Source: Paraglomus occultum (lineage: Eukaryota; Glomeromycota; Glomeromycetes; Paraglomerales; Paraglomeraceae). Taken from it: a stretch of DNA of 34,547 bases. The position numbers and the translations under genes were made by a program. The notes under the pieces are model-generated. The model made no database searches, had not been told where the DNA came from, and was given only the letters and a program-made list of their open reading frames with translations. Below are positions 7,383 to 16,985 of this stretch, piece after piece; the stretch's first letter is position 1; each line of letters begins with the position of its first letter. Location: the NCBI GenBank assembly GCA_910592205.1, contig CAJVPJ010000213.1, forward strand, positions 1 through 34,547. The letters are read 5' to 3'.

Positions 7383-10351
7383 TCAGCTGACATGGTCGCT
7401 ATAATCCCCGTTTGATGTTATTACATCAATTGCAAATAGAAGCTTGATGTTGACCCTTAGGGGTGAAATAAGTTTTCCTAATAAACTTCGTTTTAAAATG
7501 CTTTGCTTTGACTTTAGATCCAGACTGTTGTGAAATATCTTGTTGTAGGCATGGTTGTGTTTTTTTGGATCCGGAAAGAGGTTTACTTTTCGAACAATAT
7601 TGTCCTAAGCCAAAAATGAATATCATTTATAAATGTAAACGCCCATTTAATACTAACGATAAAGAGTCGATCTCTTACCTTGAAGAAGAATAGTGCTTCA
7701 AGTGCATTTCGGAGACACTTAATATTCGACAGTTGCGCTGGAAAGCTGAAACGAGATCCCTCAAGGCCAAAGTAGACACCATCGTCTAGAAGATCAATGC
7801 CGATTATCTGACCATCAAGGCCTTTATGTGACCATCAAATATCAATTATATATTCATTTTTAATATACAAACAATTAATACGAAACACTGACCAGCAAAC
7901 TGTATACCCAAGATGGTTGAATCTTTTACCGCCTCATCCGATAGATCTTCTAGAAGAAATTTATCCAGTATGGTTTTCGCAGTTCTCAGACATTTTGAGC
8001 GGTCGCGGATTGCCTTGACAGGTGTGGGTGCCTTGGCACACTCGGAATGACTTAGTTCAATATCTTTGTATCTGTGAACTATCCTTAGGTCAATCTTTCG
8101 CCTTCTCTCAGTACTAGCAGTAGATAAAGTTTCTCCCCTGCATCACAAACATATCCTATTTATTAGTCATTGTTCATACTACTGTGGTATAGACAATATG
8201 GAATAATCTTACCAACGAAACTTCAAGATATTCAAGACATCATTGAAGACATCATTAAGGATCGGGGCTGTCATATTTATTGCATATTCCATTTCACTAA
8301 GATCCATTCGCTTTCCAGTTTCCTCAACGAAAATGTGTGGATTGTCAAGGAATTTGTCGATCCTAACAAAAATTTAGCAGTCAGTGCTTTGCCGGCTGAC
8401 ATAAGGAAAATACATAATCAAATAAAGTACATACACGTGAAAATAGGTAGTTGCGATTTGTTGAACCATCAGGGGGTTCTTCTCAGATCGTATCTTAAAC
8501 AAATAGTCTCGTGCATCAACATACCGATACGAATCACACATCTAAGAATGAAAAAATGCTTAAGCAATGGGGATAACTTAGTATGCGAAAGAGTCTATGA
8601 ATGTTCACTTACTTCTTCAACAGTATCAATGATTGTTTTGATTTCTCCATCGAAAGAATTCGGGATCATATTGACTGTATCGTATACCTTTTTCTTTAAA
8701 CTACTCCACTCGTCCCCAAACCATGAAAACATTCCTTCTTGATATTCTGAGGACAAATCCACGATTGAAGAGAACCCTAAACTATATTTCACGTTACCAA
8801 ATCGCTTTATGCATATTATGTTAATAACGATGTAAATTCTAACCGAATAATACTCATTATAATTGGGTTTCGCTTCCTCCTGCTTTCTTTAGAGATTGAT
8901 TCCGCCAATTTAGTAGTATTTTGTGTGATTACATCAATAACCTGGCGACCGTCTTCCAAGGTCCAACCAGATCCTTTTTGAACCTTTACATATTCATCAA
9001 AAGAGGTTGTTTCAGTGTATATTATATGCTCGTCAATTAAATCGTCCTCACTGTCTTCACTATCATCTTCACAGTCAATTTCTGCAGATACGTCCTCACT
9101 ATCATCTTCCTTGTCTGATCCGAATGGGTCAAAAGGCTTAATGTTAAGCCCATTGTCTTATTATAGAAACCTTATGTCAGTTGAAAATATGTATTAATCA
9201 ATACTTTATTAATTTACCATATACTTGACCTGGTCTACGTTGTCGTTCGTATGAGCGATTACATTCTACTTGAGAAGGTGGAGTGATGGCAACCGAATAA
9301 CCAAGCACTGTCTGTTGTAAATCTTTACCATCGTCCTAAAGGATGATAGTCATTAACAAAGTTTGGGTTCTCATTCTCAACTCCTACATAAAAGTCAAAT
9401 GCAATGCAAAAACTTACACATAATCTTCATGTTTCTCGTTGCTGTCAGATTCGTAGGCTTGGAAAGATAGATGCTCAGTAGAATGTATCCTTTTTGAAGG
9501 AGGACATACGTTGTAAAGATGTAAGACTTTTTTTCTCTCAGAATCTAGTGAATTAGACGCTAGTTCCAAGGCAGTCCCATCTGCTTTGCGTTTCAGTGCA
9601 ACCTAGATTGGTAATAAAAATTTCCATAATCAGATGAGAAAAATAGGTGACATTAATCAGTCTATGTAATAGAATATGAATTAAGGAACTCACGCGTTTT
9701 TCTTGGAGCTTGTTATTTTCGAACGTTTCCTTCCAAAAATAGGTGACCTGATCATTATCGTTATCGCTATCAGCTATAGAAAGAAAAGATCATTTAAGCG
9801 TAGTGACTGAATCTGCCGTCAACTTCACCCGACCCACGCAAGACAAGCAGACCACGGGGGAACGAAACGCCATGCCCCAGCAGCGGGACGAAACGGCTGC
9901 TAGGGTGTGGTAAGCTTTTATGCGTGAAGAAGTGAGGCTGCTGGGGAACGAAACGCCATTCCACCAGCACGGGACGAAACGGCGCTGGGGATGCAGCCCA
10001 CTTCATGTGACGGGATAATTGGTGTATTTAATTAAATGAAGCTTACCTTTTAATATTTTGGCTGCAGCGCGTTGTCGAGCAACTGGAACTTCTTTATTTG
10101 CAATGTCCTTGACAGCAGTAATAAACCTTTTCTTCCAAACCCTGTTGGCTCTAATAGGGTCACGGTCGTACAAAGTATGGCCGATGGGCTTCACCACCTT
10201 CTCGAGAAAATTAGAGTAAGACCATAGGTCTGGGCTGGTTTCTTCGAAGTAGGCTCCGATGGCGGGAGCGGCATCTGTCAGAATGGAATCAGCGGGAATC
10301 GATTGATTAACTCTATTAACTGTGTCACTTACCATTGAATTCGAATGACAT
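7383..10351 (-). CDS. Uncharacterised 12-exon protein of a fungal lineage-specific family
   Basis: Rebuilt on the minus strand: exons 10351-10333, 10274-10047, 9773-9694, 9602-9420, 9335-9218, 9156-8844, 8781-8613, 8541-8435, 8362-8213, 8137-7893, 7821-7679 and 7604-7383, all GT-AG with matching phases, giving about 658 residues. It starts MSFEFNDAAPAIGAYFEE. The N-terminal part is helical and basic. Exons 3-6 include a KRK patch and a long acidic run (DDSEDVSAEIDCEDDSEDSE), then GWTLEDGRQVIDVITQ. The C-terminal part has MDLSEMEYAINMTAPILNDV, WGETLSTASTERRRKIDLRI, IELSHSECAKA, then DRSKCLRTAKTILDKFL, GIQFAGLDGQIIGIDLLDDG and LRNALEALFFFK. It resembles a large uncharacterised Mucoromycota/Glomeromycotina family. 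The IDLR...IELSHSE arrangement is loosely like a PD-(D/E)XK nuclease core, which is only a hypothesis. The start was chosen because ATG with a 19-nt exon, GTAAGT donor and CTGACAG acceptor restores the frame. The gene lies wholly between the two duplication copies. Confidence 0.82.
9820..10016. repeat. GC-rich hairpin repeat insertion inside an intron
   Basis: Lies in the 273-bp intron 9774-10046 of the 12-exon gene and is much richer in G+C than its surroundings. The core GGRACGAAACGSC occurs four times (9857-9871, 9884-9897, 9943-9956, 9970-9983), arranged as two copies of a unit of about 45 bp (9857-9900 and 9943-9986). In each unit the second core sits as a loop between complementary arms: AGCAGC/GCTGCT in the first, CCAGC/GCTGG in the second. 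The arms differ in sequence but keep pairing. Confidence 0.75.
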
Positions 10352-10719
10352 ATTATATCCCGTAGGACTGAAAGATTAATATGACCGAACGTGCAAACAG
10401 ACGACAAGACGAGACGCGCGTGTGAATGAATGATCTTGATCCGCAGAAAAGATTTTCTTGCACATTTATAATTGGTCGAGATTTTTTTTTTTAAGATTGA
10501 CAGTTACCCGCGGCAGTCCTGTGACACATTACAATTAACAGGCAAGTTGAAACACATGAAAGGGTAAATAAATGATTATTTACTTTTAAAAATCTCAAGT
10601 TTATGATGAGGTATGTACAAACTAACGGCCAGTCTCTTCTAGGGGGGACGCCAAGTCGATGTTGCGTTCTGCTTTCAACGCTTGTTATGAATATGGTTAA
10701 TGGGCTAAACACATACGTG
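10352..10719. other. Upstream region between the 12-exon gene and duplication copy 2
   Basis: The divergent spacer carries the presumed promoter of the minus-strand gene and the left flank of copy 2. A T-run lies at 10481-10492. The open frames here (for example + 10603-10863) are short and unrecognised. I see no clear TATA box or terminator. Confidence 0.4.
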
Positions 10720-12220
10720 TATTGTAAATACAAAAATAAAAACTTTTTGTATTCACAAAATTTACAAACGATATGGTACCTACTGTACTGTAAAAAGCCA
10801 CTGATCCACGAAAATTATTTTAACTACGTAAACATAGTACATAGAACCAGGTTTTACATATAAAAGAACACCATGTCTTCACCCAGCGTTTCCTCACCTA
10901 TTTCTGAATCCTCTACAATAGCGGAAGAGTCAACTCGCACGGTGGCGGACGTAATAAGGAAATATAAGACGGAAGAACCTATCGATTATTTACGAAGACA
11001 GGAATATTTACATCTTAAGGATTCTCATTTCAAGATTATTCGACAAGAAGAGATTTCCGGTTTCGACTTTCTTGAGACAACAAAAGAAAAATTTCGCAGT
11101 TATGGTTTGAAAGCTGGTCCTGCTAAAAGACTTGCAGCATTCGTTGAAAATCTCGAGCAGAAGATGAGAAGTTCCTCGTCCCACAAAACTTTGGACGAAT
11201 TAAAAAACGTTCTCCGCAAGTATAAAATCAACGGTGTACGCAAAGTCGTTGTCAGAAACAATGACATTACTTATTCATTGCGAAGGTAAGTCTTATTACT
11301 AATCCAAGCAGCCCAGCAAAATTGCAATTTGAAATGAATGAAATTAATCTAATAATTGAACATGCTTTACGCTTGCTCCAAATGCCTTAATGTATCCTTG
11401 ACATATTATATAAAACGAGTAAACAGATACGGTCGAGATTATTGTATTAAAACTAATTATCGCGAGAATGTAAGGGTCAAAATGTACCACAGGTGACATT
11501 AATTTTAGCAGCAATTGAAGCCTTATTCAACCTCCTTATCGCAAAAATGGTCATAAAATGTTATTCAGAGACTAGTGACATGAAGTCAAGTCTAATAAAC
11601 GATATTATTAGCTATTTTTTAGAGTTTAGCATTTGAGAGAATAATGTCACCGTTGCTTTGGAAGATGTGATTTGTACACAACGCTTATGAGTGTTGCTAG
11701 TATATGCTTGCTTCCAACACACAGTATAAAATGACGTTAATTAGCTCATAAAATTAAAATACTCAAAAACGCACAGATTTATGAAGAGGTTTATCGATGG
11801 TAATTATTACATGGTTACCAAATAAACGCACTTACTAATTATGATGTTACTCTCGATATGAATTCTGCTCCGCATGTGAAATTCTCCCAAGTAGTTCCGT
11901 GTGGTGCATTGCCGTCATAAAAATAATTCAATGAATGGAGTAGCAACGACAAGCAACTCGATAAATTTTTTATGAAGATCTCAATTACAGAAAATAAAGC
12001 CTGATTGTTTCTCACAATAAAAATATGGCGTTAAGTTATCTATTGAAAATAAGCAGATGAGACGAGCAATTTATATTACACCATTTGCATGTGCGTCATG
12101 TTTATTGTATAATCCAGTTTAAATAATTATTGACTTATTATTCTATATCGTTATGTGACATTCTTACCACAAATGTGAAGGAATGACCATTGGGTTTACA
12201 TATGGTACAAATGACAGAAG
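10720..12220 (+). repeat. Duplicated segment, copy 2 (SAM gene plus kinase pseudogene)
   Basis: Direct copy of 5082-6544. Unlike copy 1, homology to the kinase gene (exon 2) continues past the shared edge at 12220 for about 60-70 bp, so copy 2 keeps the older, continuous arrangement. It also has about 38 extra bp before the SAM ORF. Confidence 0.93.
10873..11289 (+). CDS. SAM-domain protein, copy 2
   Basis: A 138-residue frame, identical in sequence to the ORF at 5197-5613, including the GTAAGT donor overlapping the stop and the TATAAAAG just before the ATG. It has a Ser/Thr-rich head, one SAM-like domain with the core SGFDFLETTKEKFRSYGLKA, and a basic tail ending VRNNDITYSLRR. The absence of even synonymous change between copies means the duplication is very recent, or recently converted, or is an assembly or haplotype artefact. 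Whether either copy is expressed cannot be told from sequence. Confidence 0.75.
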   Translation: MSSPSVSSPISESSTIAEESTRTVADVIRKYKTEEPIDYLRRQEYLHLKDSHFKIIRQEEISGFDFLETTKEKFRSYGLKAGPAKRLAAFVENLEQKMRSSSSHKTLDELKNVLRKYKINGVRKVVVRNNDITYSLRR

Positions 12221-12290
12221 TATTATCTCGTAAAAATTTACAATGAATTATGTCTGGCACATAAGAAATAATCACCGAAAAGTTTGTGAA
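11572..12290 (+). pseudogene. Kinase-family pseudogene fragment, copy 2
   Basis: Same dead kinase 5' fragment as in copy 1, but extending further into exon 2 homology: AGTATTATCTCGTAAAA (12219-12235) followed by GAATTATGTCTGGCAC matches AGTATTATCTCCTAAAA at 20460 and GGATTATGTCTGGCGT at 20493 of the intact gene. The homology includes intron 1 of that gene, so this arose by DNA duplication and not by retrocopying. All frames are broken. Confidence 0.8.
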
Positions 12291-12585
12291 TACAAAAAAA
12301 AATTATTATTGTATTTGCTAATGCTTTTGTATTAATCTAAAACCAACCAATTGTACTTTTTGCAAACAAAAAAAATAGACAAAAATACATCATAACACTG
12401 CAGTCGCTATTAATTTGGTACCCCCCGCCTGTACCACGATGATCGCTTGTGCGACAATTTCGAATTCGGTCAGACTAATATTAATATTAAGATTGCGATC
12501 TGGTCAAGTATTAACATAATAATAATAACAACAGTAACTACATTTGCGTAATAGTAACTTAAACTACCTGTTAAACAGTCATAAC
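12291..12585. other. Intergenic DNA upstream of the Sel1 gene
   Basis: AT-rich with short A-runs and a GGTACCCCCCGCC patch near 12417. No gene, clear promoter element or repeat is seen. Confidence 0.5.
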
Positions 12586-13720
12586 ATGAATGCTATCACA
12601 CATGAAATCCTCTTCAAGAGGCATGAAAAAGCTGCTGAACAAGGATATGCTGGTGCACAATACAATCTTGGTGTGTTATGTGTGTTATAGCCAGGGAACT
12701 GGAGTAGAAAAAGATGAGCAAAAGGCAGTTGAATGGTATCAAAAAGCAGCTAAACAAGGATATGCTCAAGCACAACACAATCTTGGGATGTGTTATAGCC
12801 ATGGAACTGGAGTAGAAAAAGATGAGCAAAAGGCAGTTGAATGGTATCAAAAAGCTGCTGAACAAGGACATGCTAATGCACAAAATAATCTTGGTGTGTG
12901 TTATAGACATGGAACTGGAGTAGAAAAAGATGAGCAAAAGGCAGTTGAATGGTACCAAAAAGCAGCTGAACAAGGATATGCTCAAGCACAATACAATCTT
13001 GGTGTGTGTTATAGCCAGGGAACTGGAGTAGAAAGAGATGAACAAAAGGTAGTTGTTGAATGGTATCAAAAAGCTGCTGAACAAGGATATGCTAATGCAC
13101 AATGTAATCTTGGTTGGTGTTATAGACATGGAACTGGAGTAAAAAAAAATGAACAAAAGGCAGTTGAATGGTATCAAAAAGCTGCTGAACAAGGATATGC
13201 TAATGCACAAAATAATCTTGGTTGGCTGTACAGAACAGGCATTAATATAGAAACAGATTATCAAAAAGCTGTTGAATTATATCAAAAGGCAGCTATGCAA
13301 GGAAATTCTTTTGCAAAGGATAACCTTGGTTGGTGTTTTGAAAATGGAATGGGTGTAGATAAAAATGTTCAAAAAGCAGTGGAGCAAGAAAATGATTATG
13401 CATATGTTAGTCTTGGTTTATGTTACAAAAATGGAATTGGAGTAGAAAGAGATATTCAAAAGGCTATTGAATTATTCCAAAGAGCAGCTGAAAAAAAGAA
13501 TGCATATGGACAATATAACCTTGGTTGGTGCTATGAAAAGGGAATTGGTGTAAAACAAGATGAACAGAAAGCTATTGAATTATATCAAAAAGCAGCTGAG
13601 CAAGGGTATGTTAAAGCACAAAACAAGGTTTATTTTTTTGTATATAATGATAGCTCCAAACTAAAAAAGCGTGTTCAAGAATTAGCAGAGGTTTATGCTA
13701 TAAAAAAGGAGCCATATTAG
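12586..13720 (+). pseudogene. Sel1-repeat protein gene, frame broken by a 7-bp tandem duplication near its 5' end
   Basis: About nine Sel1 (SLR, TPR-like) repeats of about 36 residues with the consensus EWYQKAAEQGYANAQNNLG then CYxxGTGVEKDEQKAV. Repeats 2-6 are nearly identical at DNA level (about 108-bp period); later repeats diverge, and one near residue 265 is shortened (QKAVEQENDYAY). ATG at 12586 opens a frame reading MNAITHEILFKRHEKAAEQG then YAGAQYNLGV, the expected first repeat. It is thrown out of frame at about 12673-12680, where GTGTTAT is duplicated (26 nt where sister repeats have 19). After this the repeats are in the frame that also has an ATG at 12590, which gives a 376-residue ORF with a nonsense-looking head. 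One 3-nt insertion gives KVVVEWY. Sel1 proteins are usually scaffolds. Translation from 12590 could still give a near-full repeat protein, so it may not be fully dead. Confidence 0.85.
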
Positions 13721-15560
13721 AATAGCATTATTATTATTATAGCAATGTAAGAACGTTATTTTATTATTATGTATAATTAGCAAACAATAAAGAAATCTTA
13801 ATTAGCACCTGTAAATGTAATAATGATAGAAAATGGGAATTATTATTATGACTTAAACAATAAATTGTTCAATGATCAGCACAGCAATATAGGAAGTAGC
13901 AGATAAAGCTGTCTCTTGGCTCTTTTCATTTCGACTGTCTTGAGCTTTGGCTGACTGTTTGTGTTCGTTATTCCGTTTAGTGAGTTGTACTAGTACAGAA
14001 GGAATCTCTTTTCTGAAGCAGATGATGGAGCGGATGGATAAAAAAGATGAGTCTGTAGAGGTGGTAATAGTAAAGGAGGTAGTACATGGATTGGGTGGTT
14101 GATATAAATTCAAAGTTGTGTAGTTCGATGCATGATTTGTTCTCATATACATTTAACTCTTCCCCAATAGAACTTTTACGTATGTTATAGATGTGAGTGC
14201 GATAAGAGTAAGATGTCGTAGCGTTTTGTTGATTTTCATGTGGAAAGGTTTTCTGTAATGTATTGGTTGAGTTTGGCTAATTTTGGAGTGAGAGCGACTT
14301 ATAGTTTTAGTTTTATGTTTATAATATTAGTTGAGTTTATGTCAATCGGTTGTGAATTTTGAAGGAATAGTTTCATTGATTTGCAAAGAAAGTGGTGTAT
14401 GATTTTAGGTTTCTTACGTTATAAAGTCGTAACGTGTAGCGAATGTGACGAATAGCTTTATTTACGTTACTGTATATGACGTTCAATCATAAAGTGGTCG
14501 AGATATAAGTGGCGGCGTCATGGGAAAATGTTTTATCACCTTAATGCTTATTTCAGATATTTTCATAATATGGTACAGTTCATATTGCAAATAGTTGATG
14601 GTGTGTTTATTAATTGTTTGTTGATAACATATTTAGATCTACATGTGGGAAAAATTAATAATGGATCGGAACTAATTTTGATAATATATCGGCGAAGCAG
14701 ACTAGCGTGATTTTTTTACTATTGGTTATACTTGGTTGGTTTTTTTTCTTGAAGCGAACAACATTTCGAAAGCGAGATTTTTTTTTTTGAAAAGCAGAAA
14801 GGATTGAAGAAAAAAAAAATGGTAAACAGGGATTAATCTTGAAAACTATCATTATGACAGCGATTGCAATCAATGTGTTTGATCGTTATTTATTACAGTG
14901 TACTGTCAAAAAATAGTAACACAAATCTGTGTCACAAATTTATCTCAACCTTTTGTATTATACTTTATTTTTATCATTTTCATCAAGAGAGAAATTATAA
15001 TTAAAATTTTTTCTATTTTGAAGCTTGTCAACAGAATAAAATACTGCGGCACATCTGTTCATCTCTTATAATAGATGCATAATTCCGAGGGGGGAGTTAC
15101 GATAAGAGTATGTGAACGATCTTAAAAATTGGACTCATAATAACATCGTTGAAGCTTATGTGAGCAAATATGGTCCTGATCCGAACATATTTTTCGGTAA
15201 CATTTACATGCTATCCAAGGAAATGTATTCATAAAGGAATCGGTAAGACAGAAGGCGAAAAAACTCCTGGCTAATTGGCAGGAAAGTACACGCATGTTTT
15301 TAGTGGTTTGAAAAAAGGATAAAAGTGAAACTCACCTGAAAGAGGACATAGGTTAGTGAAGACAAGTCACATCGTTTGCGAGTGGTGTGGTAATGTGTTG
15401 CGACTCGCGTTCTCACCAGCTGTCCTTGGCAACAAGCTATATTGCTTGCGAGTAGTGTAGTCATGAGTTGCGCCTCGCATTGCCCCTTAAACCCAAACTG
15501 TTGTATCTTTTTTCTTTCTTTCTGATCTTCAGATTAACGTTAATGTGTAATAATAACCTT
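13721..15560. other. AT-rich intergenic region
   Basis: No recognisable gene. Short frames such as 14528-14710 (+) and 13853-14152 (-) have low-complexity composition. A coding-like scrap reading NNIVEAYVSKYGPDPNIFFG lies at about 15138-15200 without a start or family match. A pair of related repeats lies at 15362-15487. Confidence 0.5.
15362..15487. repeat. Two diverged direct repeats of about 56 bp, each with a GCGAG/CTCGC hairpin
   Basis: Units at 15362-15417 and 15432-15487 share the frame ACAAG, TTGCGAGT, GTGT.GT.ATG, GTTGCG, CTCGC. Each can fold through GCGAG at the left and CTCGC at the right. The other changes between units are scattered. The function is unknown; this could be a short transposon relic or a structured RNA element. 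Confidence 0.55.
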
Positions 15561-16985
15561 GTTAGTACTAATACATAATAACTCGATAAAATAAAGCCAC
15601 TTGAAGATAAATCACTTTAAGATAAAGAATTTTTCCGCCCCAAATTTTTAATATTAAAAATGCCTCTATAATATAAATTTATTATAAAACCTCGATAAAA
15701 CTGTAAGATAAAGTGTATTCTCTCACGCTCCTAACAAATGAATCTCAACAAGTTGAAATACCTTGATTGGTTAAAGATTTACCTCTTTAAATTAAATAAA
15801 TTTTATTTAAAGAATAACCAACAATCTTAATCCTTGCTTCAAAAACCATGAATATCACTACTGGTCCTTCTATTAAGAATAAACGCAAAAATATATTTAA
15901 TTCAATATCTGGTAGTAAAAAATCCCGATCAATTACGAGAAAGACTTTGACGGGACTACAAAAAAAACTCTGTGAAATGTTCAATACGCGCTTATATCAA
16001 AATCAAAAACTTGCAGAGAAAATTTCAATTAGCCCTGCTACGGTAACTTTAATTGTCAACGAAAAAGGCAAATGGTTGTCATTGGATGCAACTTCCGCCG
16101 ACGCAAAAATTAAACGACATAAATTACCCAAATTTCCAACTCTAGGATAATATGGTTGAGAATGCAGTAAACAACAATCAGTCAGTGTCTGGACACATTA
16201 TACTTGAGAAGGCCCGTGAGTTTGCTACACGTCTCGGTGTTCACAATTTTAATGGCTCAAACGGATGGCTGGAAAAATTCAAAAACTGAAAAATTTGCCG
16301 TATAGGAGAGGAAAACAGCGCACCATTGGAAAGTTTAGAGAATTACCGCCAAAAACGAAGAGAAGTGACTTCTGCTTATGAATTGTGCACATTTTTAATG
16401 CTGATGAAACCGCACTATTTGGCGAATAAAGCCCACGCAAACCTTATCAACTCGACTTGTATCTGGCACGAAAAGGTTTAAAAAACGTGTCACAGTTTTT
16501 TTGACATGTAACGCAACGGGTGAGGAAAACTTTCCGCCTCTCTTTATCCACAAGTTTGAAAATCCTCGCCCAATCAAAATTATCGAAAAATCCAGTTTAT
16601 CAGTTTGGTATTACTGGAATAAAAAGGCGTGGATGCAAAGTTTTATCTTAATCATTATCTTAACAGAGTAAATCAACGACGAAAACGAAATATTCTGTCA
16701 ATCTCGCATCGCCGCCAAGAATTGACGTTGTCAATGAAGTTACTGATTTATCTGATGATAATAAAACCGAATTGCAATCTCTCGTAAATCAGTTAAAGGA
16801 TTAATCGAAGAAATTGAAGGATTCTAATGATGACGACGACAGAGTCAAGACACCATTGTATGAACCTTTGATTCATGCCAACCCAGGATACACCCAAAAA
16901 GGTCCCGAAGAAAAGGGTGACAAAGAAATGACGGAAGATACAAGAAAAAAGCGCTTTCGTATATCTCTACAATCATACTGATAAA
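15560..16985 (+). mobile_element. Decayed pogo/Tigger-type (CENP-B-like) DNA transposon
   Basis: 15560-15800 holds AT-rich DNA with repeated AAGATAAA and a CCGCCCC patch, typical of the 5' untranslated end of such elements. An ORF of 100 residues at 15848-16150 gives the helix-turn-helix region: RKTLTGLQKKLCEMF, then LAEKISISPATVTLIVNEKG, then RHKLPKFP. Broken frames continue with SVSGHIILEKAREFATRLG and FNGSNGWLEKFKN, then SAPLESLENYRQKRR, the first DDE motif FNADETALF (about 16387-16415), a TCNATGEENFPPLFIHKFEN stretch and WYYWNKKAWM (about 16603-16637). Only about 70 nt later, near 16707, the C-terminal PPRIDVVNEVTDLSDDNKTE follows, so the part with the remaining catalytic acids is deleted. 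No 3' terminal repeat was found. Dead. Confidence 0.8.

Noticed and set aside
7508-7693. Cys-rich + frame (CCEISCCRHGC) that looked like a zinc finger
   Set aside because: It is antisense to the last two exons of the minus-strand gene; the cysteines are a by-product of that coding sequence.
8170-8742. 190-residue + strand open frame
   Set aside because: It is antisense to exons 6-9 of the 12-exon minus-strand gene, whose spliced frame has consistent phases and a family-like sequence.
12614-13264. 216-residue minus-strand open frame opposite the Sel1 gene
   Set aside because: Its repeated CISISLFSSFLIPFN pattern is simply the antisense of the Sel1 repeat DNA; a shadow, not a gene.
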